Source: an uncultured Clostridia bacterium (GTDB taxonomy: Bacteria > Bacillota > Clostridia > Oscillospirales > Oscillospiraceae). Taken from it: a stretch of 6,233 bases of DNA. Positions 1 through 5,551 of the stretch are shown one piece after another. Positions within the stretch are counted from its first letter, which is position 1, and each line of letters starts with the position of its first letter. The notes below the pieces were generated by a model that was given only the letters and a program-made list of their open reading frames with translations, did not search any database and was not told the origin of the DNA. Position numbers and translations under genes: made by a program. Location: positions 1-6,233 of the forward strand of contig CAMWQV010000132.1 in NCBI GenBank assembly GCA_947176425.1. The letters are read 5' to 3'.

Positions 1-248
1 TGAAAGGATGCCAGAATATCTCCATCCAGTTTCGCTGCAACAATTCCGCAGCGTTCATACTTGCGGCCGCTGATGCGGCTGAATACCTTCTGGTTCCTTG
101 GTGCGTATCCATACTTTCGATAGAGGTAGGTATCAATGCCGCATTCGTCTACATACGCTATTTTTTGCGGCGGTACATCCTTGATCTCCTCCAGATAGGC
201 AGTTACTTTCTCTGCTTCCTGTTCCTGATAGCGGGTTGTCTTTTTTTT
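1..248 (-). CDS. IS630-family transposase, frame B (DDE catalytic part, partial)
   Basis: In the -1 frame relative to frame A, the minus strand stays open from the A8 run to the window edge. It reads K-T-T-R-Y-Q-E-Q, then KIAYVDECGIDTYLYRKYGY and an ISGRKYERCGIVAAKLDGDI segment. The aspartate in AYVDE is the expected first residue of the IS630 DDE catalytic triad, which cuts and joins DNA at TA targets; the other two acidic residues would lie beyond position 1. There is no separate start codon or ribosome site, so it is best read as the C-terminal half of a frameshift fusion with frame A. It is truncated only by the window. Confidence 0.75.
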
Positions 249-553
249 CGTGTGATTTTCAGCCGGTCCAGGGCATCGCGGATTCCGCTTTCACTGCAGT
301 GAAATTCTTTTGCCATCTCTCTTTGATAGGCATCCGGATGTTCCGCCACATAGCTGCTCAGTTTCTCTGGATCGATTTTCCGGAAACTTCTTTCCACGGG
401 TTTCTTCTCTAAATGTCCCTCCTCTTTCCACTGCTTCTCCCATTTCCTTATCGTTGTGATACACACATGAAACACCTGTTGCGTCTCCTCCAGGGTATGT
501 CCTTCCTGCCGATATTCGATTGTTCGTTCCCTATACTTTGTTGGATAACTCAT
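203..553 (-). CDS. IS630-family transposase, frame A (N-terminal DNA-binding part)
   Basis: This is the N-terminal half of an IS630 transposase, which binds the element ends through helix-turn-helix domains. The protein of about 116 aa opens with MSYPTKYRERTIEYR, then a helix-turn-helix (roughly residues 16-45, with TLEETQQVF and ITTIRKWEKQW) and a second winged-helix-like segment (YQREMAKEFHCSESGIRDAL). The open frame reaches up to a TTG at 589, but the ATG at 553 matches the usual family start. The frame ends at 203, shortly after an A8 run at 248-241. The catalytic half is in the -1 frame, so this ORF alone cannot transpose; the product is probably completed by -1 frameshifting. Confidence 0.8.
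   Translation of the reverse strand: MSYPTKYRERTIEYRQEGHTLEETQQVFHVCITTIRKWEKQWKEEGHLEKKPVERSFRKIDPEKLSSYVAEHPDAYQREMAKEFHCSESGIRDALDRLKITRKKRQPAIRNRKQRK
241..248 (-). promoter_or_regulatory. Candidate -1 programmed frameshift site (A8)
   Basis: On the minus strand the frame-A codons read CGA AAA AAA AGA, which provides an A AAA AAA slippery heptamer followed by A and G. Slipping back one base joins frame A to frame B exactly at this point. Such A-runs are the usual frameshift signals of two-frame IS630 transposases. A plain indel mutation in a dead copy is the alternative. Confidence 0.6.
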
Positions 554-601
554 GTCCTCTATTCTACCTTTTCGCTTGCCACTTTTCAACCACGATTACT
601 A

Positions 602-1165
602 TATCTGACGGTACGGCGAAGCATCCGTTACAACGGGACGAGACACAAGACCGAAATTGGAGCCACCAAGCGGAAGAAGGTCCGCACAGTAGATTTCTGC
701 GACACTCTTGCGGCAATCCTTAAAGAAGCCAAACGCGAGCAGGATAAGAACCGTATCCGTTATGGGGAACTCTACAGCTTCAATTACTACACCGAGGTTA
801 AAGATAAAGACCGCACCTACTATGAGGTCTACACCCGGCCCGGGACGGAGGAAGTACCGGAAGGATACAGGGCTATATCCTTTGTCTGCCTCCGGTCTGA
901 CGGGGCTATTGAGACACCGGGGACGGTGGGCATTATGTGCCGTCAGGCAAAGAAGAAGGTAGCGGGCTTGGAGGATTTCCATTTTCATATGCTTCGTCAC
1001 ACCTTCACGAGTAACCTGCTTTCCAACGGAGCCGCTCCCAAAGACGTGCAGGAACTGCTGGGCCACGCTGATGTTAGTACCACGATGAATATCTACACCC
1101 ACTCTACGAGGGAAGCAAAGCGTACCTCTGCCCGACTGCTGGACAAGGTGGTCAGTGGGGAATAA
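602..1165 (+). pseudogene. Tyrosine integrase of an ICE, C-terminal catalytic fragment
   Basis: This is the C-terminal ~187 codons of a phage/ICE-type tyrosine recombinase, the enzyme that excises and integrates a conjugative element at its att sites. From 602 it reads YLTVRRSIRYNGT, a lysine-rich segment (TKRKKVRTVDF, expected beta-hairpin with the catalytic lysine), then HMLRHTFTSNLL (H-x-x-R), LLGHADVSTTM and the nucleophile tyrosine in NIYTH (codon 1094-1096), ending TAA at 1163-1165. The arm-binding and core-binding domains and the first catalytic arginine are missing because the IS630 copy begins immediately upstream. The plus frame continues back to 413, but those residues are antisense to the transposase. 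The integrase cannot be functional as it stands unless the IS excises. Confidence 0.85.
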
Positions 1166-1168
1166 AAA

Positions 1169-1211
1169 GTTTCCCTTGTTTCCAGCCCATAAGGGAAGAA
1201 ATAAGGGAAAC
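1169..1211. repeat. AAGGGAA boxes, possible integrase arm-type sites
   Basis: Starting four bases after the integrase stop there is an inverted copy (GTTTCCCTT, 1169-1177) and two direct copies of ATAAGGGAA (1189-1197 and 1201-1209). The outer pair, GTTTCCCTT with AAGGGAAAC (1203-1211), is a perfect 9-bp inverted repeat. Short repeated boxes next to an integrase gene are typical arm-type binding sites for the integrase N-terminal domain. Loop-forming terminator use is an alternative, but no T-run follows. Confidence 0.4.
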
Positions 1212-1244
1212 CAGATAAGATTTGGATATTCAGTTAGCGGAAAG

Positions 1245-1267
1245 CCTTGAAATATCAAGGGTTACAG
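1245..1267. other. Candidate att core, site 1
   Basis: A dyad CCTTGA-AATA-TCAAGG (1245-1260) runs into GGTTACAG. Together it reads CCTTG, seven bases, AAGGGTTACAG. Its place about 80 bases after the integrase gene is where an attachment site would be expected, and a related arrangement recurs at 2070-2091. The match between the two is short, so this is a suggestion only. Confidence 0.3.
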
Positions 1268-1278
1268 AGAATTTAACA

Positions 1279-1315
1279 GATAAATCGGGGAGTGATTTAT
1301 CACACGTGTAAACAC
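1279..1315. repeat. Cluster of overlapping dyads
   Basis: GATAAATC (1279-1286) and GATTTATC (1294-1301) form a perfect 8-bp inverted repeat with a 7-base loop. Overlapping it are GTGATTTATCAC (1292-1303) and the palindrome ACACGTGT (1302-1309), followed by GTGTAAACAC (1306-1315). No T-run follows, so a terminator is unlikely. Protein-binding sites at an element end are more plausible. Confidence 0.4.
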
Positions 1316-1341
1316 TAGTTCAGGAATTCCGACAATATAAC

Positions 1342-1464
1342 ACTTACAACTGCTTGGTTACCAATAAGCCCCTAAAAGCACTGAAATATTGACGCTTTTC
1401 TATGATAGAATCCGGTCGATATTTTAGTGCTTTTAGGGGCAAACTATTCGCAGTTGTTGTAAGT
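1342..1464. repeat. 123-bp interrupted inverted repeat (MITE-like or long hairpin)
   Basis: The inner arms 1368-1393 and 1415-1440 begin and end in GCCCCTAAAAGCACT and match at 24 of 26 bases, both differences allowing G-U pairing on one strand. The 21-base centre carries a further dyad, TTCTATGATAGAA. The outer arms continue with ACTTACAACTGC (1342-1353) against ACTTACAACAACTGC in reverse complement (1450-1464), separated by less conserved bases. There is no ORF inside. Size and symmetry fit a miniature inverted-repeat element or two head-to-head copies of an element end. It could also act as a terminator downstream of the acetyltransferase. Confidence 0.6.
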
Positions 1465-1509
1465 TTTTGGCTCCTACACACTTTAAAATTCAGACTCATA
1501 AATCGGAAT

Positions 1510-1947
1510 TTATTCAAACCATTTGACCTTCAGTACAAAGTTTTTTGCATTTTGGTAGCCAGCCTTTCCATAATACCGCTCGTGCATATCATCATTTACT
1601 GCTTGAAGTTCAACACAAGAGGCTCCCTTCTCTTTTACCCGCTGTTCAAGTTCCCCCAAAAGCATACTTCCAATTCCTTTGTTTTGGCACTTATAGGCAA
1701 TGATTATTTCCTCAAGTGTGTATCCAATAATATCGTCATACTGCTTGAAATACCCCATCACAAAACCTAGTACACAATTTTCATCTTCTACTATCAGCCC
1801 ATAGGAATCTTCCATACTCAATACCTGATGAATCCGCTTTGCCACCGTATTTTCATTCCAGCAGCTATCCTCTTGCTCATTGTAATAAGAAATATAAAGA
1901 GGTAAAACAGCCTCAATATCTTTCAATTCCATCTCTCTAACAAGCAT
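1510..1947 (-). CDS. GNAT-family N-acetyltransferase
   Basis: The 145-aa protein is a single GNAT domain, a cytosolic enzyme that moves an acetyl group from acetyl-CoA to an amine. The acetyl-CoA binding motif A is visible as CQNKGIGSMLL (Q-x-x-G-x-G type, about residues 88-98), after a beta strand ending EEIIIAYKC and before VELQAVNDDMHERYYGKAGY, the usual C-terminal part with the conserved F/YY-x-x-x-G-Y segment. Length is normal for the family and the gene looks intact. The ATG at 1947 is supported by AAGGAGG nine bases upstream and by its own promoter. Its neighbours are mobile-element remnants, so it is probably a passenger gene. The substrate (antibiotic, polyamine, peptide or protein) cannot be read from the sequence. 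Confidence 0.9.
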   Translation of the reverse strand: MLVREMELKDIEAVLPLYISYYNEQEDSCWNENTVAKRIHQVLSMEDSYGLIVEDENCVLGFVMGYFKQYDDIIGYTLEEIIIAYKCQNKGIGSMLLGELEQRVKEKGASCVELQAVNDDMHERYYGKAGYQNAKNFVLKVKWFE

Positions 1948-1956
1948 AGATTCCGA

Positions 1957-1963
1957 CCTCCTT
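1957..1963 (-). promoter_or_regulatory. Ribosome binding site of the acetyltransferase
   Basis: AAGGAGG on the minus strand, nine bases before the ATG at 1947, fixes this start. Confidence 0.85.
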
Positions 1964-2001
1964 CACAAAACTCCGATTTTTCAGTTAACTTGTCGGTTCA
2001 A

Positions 2002-2030
2002 AGTATAGCACATCTCCCTGCTGAAATCAA
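2002..2030 (-). promoter_or_regulatory. Promoter of the acetyltransferase gene
   Basis: On the minus strand there is a -35 box TTGATT (2030-2025), a 17-base spacer and a -10 box TATACT (2007-2002). Both are close to the sigma-A consensus, and transcription would begin about 50 bases before the ATG. Confidence 0.75.
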
Positions 2031-2041
2031 TCCCCGTTCTA

Positions 2042-2185
2042 CTTGAGTTTCGGCTAAATATTTCAATACCCTTGCGGCGTAAGGGTTACAGGACAAAGTA
2101 GGTAAACACAGCAGTCAACATTAGCTTTCCTTTGCGTTGCAATGCTTTAGAAGGGGTACTTGAAAATTTTTTGCCGAAACTCAAG
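2042..2185. repeat. 144-bp segment bounded by inverted repeats
   Basis: CTTGAGTTTCGGC (2042-2054) is the exact reverse complement of GCCGAAACTCAAG (2173-2185). The match continues inward with one gap, an A/T-rich run ending in TTTCAA against TTGAAAA. The segment has no ORF and encloses the att-like site 2. It may be a small non-autonomous element or a structured RNA. Confidence 0.45.
2070..2091. other. Candidate att core, site 2
   Basis: It reads CCTTG, six bases, AAGGGTTACAG, within a dyad CCCTTG-CGGCG-TAAGGG. It is in the same orientation as site 1 (1245-1267), and the acetyltransferase gene lies between them. Eleven identical bases could arise by chance in a window this long, so support is modest. 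Confidence 0.3.
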
Positions 2186-2216
2186 CCGTTCTATATCCGT
2201 TCCGACTATCCAGGCC

Positions 2217-2281
2217 GTCAAGGGCCGAGTAGTATTTTTTCGCACAGGGCGCGAAAAAATCTCCGCTCTGAACCCCTTGAC
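2217..2281. repeat. Nested hairpin
   Basis: The outer arms GTCAAGGG (2217-2224) and CCCTTGAC (2274-2281) enclose the perfect 10-bp inner stem ATTTTTTCGC (2234-2243) with GCGAAAAAAT (2251-2260) around a 7-base loop. The symmetric nesting suggests a folded RNA or a protein-binding cruciform. No U-tract follows the outer stem. Confidence 0.5.
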
Positions 2282-2421
2282 CATCTGGATTTTTGCCGCT
2301 GCCATTTCGCCGCTGAAAACGGGGAACAGGATTTGACAACCCTGCCCCCGCTTTCGTCCGCTCCATTCTAACGGCAAAACCGTCTGCACTGGTGCGGTGG
2401 CTGACGGTAGGAATTGTGAGG

Positions 2422-2461
2422 AATAAGAAAATCCACAGCACAGACTGAATCTGTACTGCGG
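2422..2461 (-). terminator. Rho-independent terminator of the nuclease gene
   Basis: On the minus strand a 12-bp stem, CCGCAGTACAGA with TCTGTGCTGTGG (two G-U pairs), closes a 5-base loop TTCAG at 2461-2433. It is followed by ATTTTCTTATT. It begins 30 bases after the nuclease stop at 2492 and is well placed to end that transcript. Confidence 0.75.
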
Positions 2462-2491
2462 ACTGCTGTTTTCTGTCCTTTAGATATGTGG

Positions 2492-3304
2492 TCAGCCTGC
2501 AAAAACGCTGCTCTTTATGCTATCCCGTTCTTCAGGTGGGACGCGAAGCGCATCCATAGCCTGCTCGATGGAAAGATTCATGGTTTCCATAAGGGTTTTA
2601 AGATTTGTCAGAAGGTTCTCTCTTGCAGTTTCTTTGCCATAATCTTCAATAATCTTGCACATTGTTTGAACACCCTCCTTATCTTCCTTAAAATAGCGCA
2701 CTCTGTCAGCCAGCAGCGGATAGTTCATGTTGTCCGGGTCTGCACAGGAAAAGTCGTGCATCAGCTTCCCGACAGGAGAATCGTCGCACCAGGCACCATT
2801 TACATACACGATGTGCGAACCGTCTCCGAACAAACGGCCTGTCTCCTGAATCGTTCGGTCAATATGATAGACCGGTTTATTTCCGCCAAGCACATCATGT
2901 TCCGCGATGAAAATTACAAAATTCTCAGGCAAATTTTCCGGGTCGTCGCCCGCAAGCAGGATGTTGGAATCGATCAGGCTACTGTTGTACCTTGCTCTTT
3001 TTGCTCCAGCACCACGGTCATCTCTCTGTATCTCGATATTGTACCGCTTCCCGGTGCTGTCTACCGCAAAGATGTCCAGTCTCACAGACCGCCCCTGTAA
3101 GTTTTTAATGGTATACTGTACGGTTACTTCCATGACCTTCAAATCCGGTTTTTCCAGAATCATATGGAGCAAAAGCTCTGTACAGGCCACGTTTCCGTCA
3201 AAGCACCGGGTAAAGAAGTCGTCATCGAACAGCCGCAATTTCTGGATGCGCCGCAGGATTTCCTCGTACCGCAGATTGTATTCTGTGAGATCCGTGTTCC
3301 TCAC
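2492..3304 (-). CDS. PD-(D/E)XK nuclease-family protein (Rpn / transposase-like)
   Basis: The 270-aa protein fits the PD-(D/E)XK nuclease-family 'transposase' group, related to Rpn recombination-promoting nucleases; members cut DNA, but their cell role is poorly defined. The N-terminal helix region has RLFDDDFFTRCFDGN and ELLLHMILEKPDLKV. The nuclease core follows: GRSVRLDIFAVDSTGKRYNIEIQ carries Asp77 and the Glu91-x-Gln93 pair, with Gln where Lys is classical, as is common in this group. A helical tail ends in NLSIEQAMDALRVPPEE. Length is normal and the frame is unbroken. The GTG at 3304 is the first possible start, but an in-frame ACG at 3295-3293 sits at ideal distance from GAGGTGA, so the true start is uncertain. 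It has its own promoter and terminator and is therefore a single-gene unit. Confidence 0.85.
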   Translation of the reverse strand: MRNTDLTEYNLRYEEILRRIQKLRLFDDDFFTRCFDGNVACTELLLHMILEKPDLKVMEVTVQYTIKNLQGRSVRLDIFAVDSTGKRYNIEIQRDDRGAGAKRARYNSSLIDSNILLAGDDPENLPENFVIFIAEHDVLGGNKPVYHIDRTIQETGRLFGDGSHIVYVNGAWCDDSPVGKLMHDFSCADPDNMNYPLLADRVRYFKEDKEGVQTMCKIIEDYGKETARENLLTNLKTLMETMNLSIEQAMDALRVPPEERDSIKSSVFAG

Positions 3305-3307
3305 CTC
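3301..3307 (-). promoter_or_regulatory. Strong Shine-Dalgarno overlapping the nominal GTG start
   Basis: GAGGTGA on the minus strand matches seven bases of the anti-Shine-Dalgarno sequence and overlaps the GTG at 3304. It lies five bases before the in-frame ACG at 3295-3293. This spacing suggests that translation originally began there, from an ATG. Confidence 0.5.
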
Positions 3308-3318
3308 TCTTTTCCGCT

Positions 3319-3347
3319 ATCATAACACAGAAAAGTCCAGCCGTCAA
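3319..3347 (-). promoter_or_regulatory. Promoter of the nuclease gene
   Basis: The minus strand shows -35 TTGACG (3347-3342), a 17-base spacer and -10 TATGAT (3324-3319), nearly consensus for sigma-A. Transcription would start near 3312, giving a leader of under 20 bases. Confidence 0.8.
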
Positions 3348-3499
3348 ATGGAGCGAAATAAAAATCCCAACAAATATTTTGCACCAACTAATAGTGTGGC
3401 GGCTGTTGGTAGGTTTTGCGATGGCTCTGCCCCGCGCCCCCGAAAACGGCTTCTAACCGTCCACGGGGCTTTTCCGCCTGATTTTTTCCCATCCCTTAA
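3348..3499. other. Non-coding spacer with a GC-rich hairpin
   Basis: Between the nuclease promoter and the virB4 fragment there is no supported gene. A minus-strand frame (3344-3658) spans it but is low in complexity, lacks a ribosome site and runs antisense into virB4. GCCCCG (3429-3434) pairs with CGGGGC (3464-3469), enclosing a small ACGG/CCGT stem (3446-3449, 3457-3460). TTTT follows directly on the plus strand, so a weak plus-strand terminator is possible. Confidence 0.4.
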
Positions 3500-3772
3500 A
3501 AAGTTCCTCTTGACAAAAAGCCTAATGGCCTGATTCTCGGCACTCCCGGCAGCGGCAAATCCTTCTCCGCCAAGCGGGAGATCACCAATTCTTTCCTGAT
3601 TACGCAGGATGATATTGCTATCATTGACCCGGAGGATGAATATTCTTCGCTGGTTCAACGGCTGGGCGGGCAGGTGATCGACATCTCGCCCACGTCCGAT
3701 CAGTATATCAATCCAATGGACCTGAATCTCAACTATTCCGAGGACGATAACCCACTGACACTGAAATCGGAT
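3500..3772 (+). pseudogene. VirB4/TraE-type conjugation ATPase, internal fragment
   Basis: VirB4 ATPases power the type IV secretion channel of conjugative elements from the cytoplasmic side of the membrane. This fragment of about 91 codons carries the Walker A motif GTPGSGKS (3539-3562), then FSAKREITNSFL, the Walker-region segment IAIIDPEDEYSSLV and ISPTSDQYINPMDLNLNY, all typical of the nucleotide-binding domain of ICE VirB4 proteins. The several hundred residues upstream are absent: the frame meets a stop at 3497-3499 and homology appears to begin near 3512. The downstream remainder is replaced at about 3772 by the GC-rich recombinase region, into which the frame runs on meaninglessly to 4093. 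The gene is truncated on both sides and cannot be functional. Confidence 0.8.
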
Positions 3773-5439
3773 GTCTCCGTGTACGACCCGTTTTCGTCGG
3801 ATTCCGCGTATAGCCAGTCCTTGTCGGTCTCCCCGTCCACGGTGACGGGAAACTTGAAGTGGACGGCCTTCACCTGCCGTCCGTCCGGCTGGGGCTCTTC
3901 GAATATCTCGACGCTGTCGAGGATCGACAGGAACACCTTTTTCTTGACGGCGTCGGGCATGGAACCGAATTCGTCCTGCACGAACCGGAGCATCCGGACG
4001 GCGTTTTCCATCGAGGCCCGGCCCTGGAACACTTTCGTCAGGCTGCTCCGTTCCGTCCGGATATTGGCGTCCGTCTCGGCGATCCGGTTGTAGAACCTGT
4101 CGAGCCTGGCCTGCATATCGGCGTACTTGGCGTCATAGTTCCTGTCCGTGACGTCAAGCCGGTCCATCTGCTGGGCCAGCTTGTCCTTGGCCCCGGCCAG
4201 CTGCGCCCGTACCTTCTCCATTTCGGCGATACGGGCCCGGATCTCGTCCGCGTCGATCGTCTGGTCAAGGCGCTCCCAGGCGGCCTCGATGAACGAGGGG
4301 CTCTGCAGCGCGTCGGCGACGAGCGATTCGACCTCGGTGTCGATGCGGGCCTGCGGCGGGTGAGGACGGTACGTGCATACGTGCCCGTCGATGTTCTTCC
4401 GGTGCTTGCAGAGATAGTAGAACGTGTCCCGGTACGTCCCGTCCTTCCTGTATTTCCGGTTGACGGAGCCGTACATGCCCGCGCCGCAGACGGGGCATTT
4501 CAGGATCGCCGACAGCAGGTGCTCATGGTCCAGGCTGTACACCTTCTCGTACCGGACGCCCTTCTGCCGGCGCTTGGCGAACGCCTGCATCCAGACGCCT
4601 TCGCTGACGAGCGGCTCGTGTATGCCGTCGTACAGGTCGTATTCGGACTGCTGGATCCTGTGGTACTCGTTCCGGGTGCCCTCGACCTTCTCGCTCCTGA
4701 CCCTGCCGTACGCGATCTTGCCGTAGTACACGGGATTGTCGATCACGTTCTTGACGAAGGCCTCGGAGAAGTGTCCAACGATCCCGCGCTGGCGCGTGAT
4801 CTTCTTGTATCCGGCGTCGTTCAGCCATTTCGCGATGCTGCCGCAGCCGCGGCCGGTCCGCGTATACAGCTCGAATATCTTCCTGACGGCCGGGGCCTCG
4901 TTGACGAACAGCTTGCCGCCTTCCAGTTTGTAACCGTACGGCGCGTACCCGCCGTTCCACTTGCCCTCGCGGGCCTTCTGGAGCCGCCCGGCCATGGTCT
5001 GTGCCCGGATGTTCTCGCGCTCGATCTCGGCGACGGCGGCAAGGACCGCGATCATCAGCTTGCCCGCGGCCCCCGCGCTGTCGATGCCGTCATCGACGGA
5101 AAGCAGGCTGACGCCGTTGTCCTCCATGATCTGCAGGTTGTTCAGCACGTCCGCCGTGTTCCGTCCGAACCGGGAGAGCTTGAACACCAGGACGTAGCCT
5201 ACGCCGTCCGGGTTGCCGTTCCAGATGCGATCCATCATCTCCCGGAATGCCGGACGCCCGGCGGTGTTCTTGCCGGACTTGCCTTCGTCCCTGAACTCCT
5301 CGGCTACCTGCATCCCGCGGTGTGCCGCTTCCCGCAGCAGCCGCTCCCGCTGCGCGTCCAGCGAGTAGTTTTCTATCTGCGTCTCGGTCGAGACGCGCAG
5401 GTACAGGTAGCAGCGCTGTTTTTTCTTTTGCTTGTCCAT
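3733..5439 (-). CDS. Large serine recombinase (site-specific integrase)
   Basis: The 568-aa protein is a large serine recombinase, which integrates and excises elements by cutting both att sites through a serine-DNA link. The resolvase domain (about residues 9-150) shows YLYLRVSTETQ with nucleophile Ser17 and KLSRFGRNTADV. The recombinase domain (about 160-300) begins GKWNGGYAPYGY. A zinc ribbon follows (CPVCGAG, Cys315/318, with Cys344 and Cys355), then a coiled coil (about 397-463) as in integrases that control directionality. The ATG at 5439 is chosen over 5460 because AAAGGGGG lies eight bases before it. About the last 12 residues (SDFSVSGLSSSE) are antisense virB4, so the native C-terminus was probably different. 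Base composition is far richer in GC than the DNA to its left, suggesting transfer from another host. Confidence 0.9.
   Translation of the reverse strand: MDKQKKKQRCYLYLRVSTETQIENYSLDAQRERLLREAAHRGMQVAEEFRDEGKSGKNTAGRPAFREMMDRIWNGNPDGVGYVLVFKLSRFGRNTADVLNNLQIMEDNGVSLLSVDDGIDSAGAAGKLMIAVLAAVAEIERENIRAQTMAGRLQKAREGKWNGGYAPYGYKLEGGKLFVNEAPAVRKIFELYTRTGRGCGSIAKWLNDAGYKKITRQRGIVGHFSEAFVKNVIDNPVYYGKIAYGRVRSEKVEGTRNEYHRIQQSEYDLYDGIHEPLVSEGVWMQAFAKRRQKGVRYEKVYSLDHEHLLSAILKCPVCGAGMYGSVNRKYRKDGTYRDTFYYLCKHRKNIDGHVCTYRPHPPQARIDTEVESLVADALQSPSFIEAAWERLDQTIDADEIRARIAEMEKVRAQLAGAKDKLAQQMDRLDVTDRNYDAKYADMQARLDRFYNRIAETDANIRTERSSLTKVFQGRASMENAVRMLRFVQDEFGSMPDAVKKKVFLSILDSVEIFEEPQPDGRQVKAVHFKFPVTVDGETDKDWLYAESDENGSYTETSDFSVSGLSSSE
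3766..3780. other. Junction of virB4 with the recombinase element (candidate att site)
   Basis: The virB4 sense frame reads LTLKSD up to about 3772 and then becomes unrelated GC-rich sequence, while the recombinase frame reads ETS in the opposite direction across the same bases. A serine recombinase gene abutting a disrupted gene is the usual geometry at an integrated element's end. The second junction should be beyond 6233, so the crossover dinucleotide cannot be defined. Confidence 0.5.
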
Positions 5440-5447
5440 GATTCGCG

Positions 5448-5455
5448 CCCCCTTT
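5448..5455 (-). promoter_or_regulatory. Ribosome binding site of the serine recombinase
   Basis: AAAGGGGG on the minus strand, eight bases before the ATG at 5439, selects that start over the ATG at 5460. Confidence 0.7.
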
Positions 5456-5462
5456 CTCATAT

Positions 5463-5490
5463 GATTTTATCTCATTTATGAGCAGTTTTA
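5463..5490 (-). promoter_or_regulatory. Weak promoter with overlapping dyad, upstream of the recombinase
   Basis: The minus strand has TTAAAA, 16 bases, TAAAAT (about 5490-5463), a poor sigma-A match. Inside the spacer lies the dyad CTCAT-TT-ATGAG (5471-5482), and a related TCTCATATGA precedes it at 5455-5464. A repressor or self-binding site is possible but unproven. Confidence 0.25.
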
Positions 5491-5551
5491 AGCGCCGGGC
5501 GCAACAGGACATGTAGGTGTGAATAATAAGCGGGTATTTACTTGCGTAAGT

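Larger units (their letters stand above)
1..601 (-). mobile_element. IS630-family insertion sequence, 5' part
   Basis: Both transposase frames of an IS630/Tc1-type element run on the minus strand and leave the window at position 1, so only the upstream part is present. The upstream boundary lies near 599-603: integrase coding sequence resumes there in the plus direction, and the local TATA contains the TA dinucleotide that this family duplicates on insertion. The exact end cannot be fixed because the other terminus is outside the window. The insertion splits the tyrosine integrase whose C-terminal half follows at 602-1165. Confidence 0.8.
2031..2480. other. Gene-free stretch, non-coding and repeat-rich
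   Basis: Open frames exist on both strands (for example 2147-2389 minus, GTG start; 2132-2371 plus), but they overlap one another, lack ribosome sites and show no recognisable domain. The stretch contains an att-like site, a 13-bp inverted repeat bounding 144 bp, a nested hairpin and, at its right end, a minus-strand terminator. Its appearance fits the spacer DNA of an integrative element rather than a gene. Confidence 0.5.

Noticed and set aside
413..601. Plus-strand extension of the integrase frame upstream of 602
   Set aside because: These codons are antisense to the IS630 transposase and only fuse by chance to the integrase frame.
599..1258. 219-aa minus-strand frame
   Set aside because: Antisense to the integrase fragment, which has clear catalytic motifs on the plus strand.
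1279..1301. GATAAATC stem-loop as a terminator of the integrase
   Set aside because: A/T-rich stem and no T-run after it on either strand.
1402..1770. 122-aa hydrophobic plus-strand frame
   Set aside because: Antisense to the acetyltransferase and starting inside the inverted repeat; its hydrophobicity reflects the opposite-strand codons.
2147..2441. Two overlapping minus-strand frames of 80 and 86 aa
   Set aside because: They overlap in different frames, have no ribosome site and no recognisable domain, and cover hairpins; more likely non-coding element DNA.
3344..3658. 104-aa minus-strand frame
   Set aside because: Low-complexity Arg/Gly-rich product without a ribosome site, and its start lies antisense in the virB4 fragment.
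3859..5481. 540-aa open frame on the plus strand
   Set aside because: It is the antisense shadow of the serine recombinase, kept open by high GC; it is Leu/Val/Asp-rich with no domain or ribosome site.
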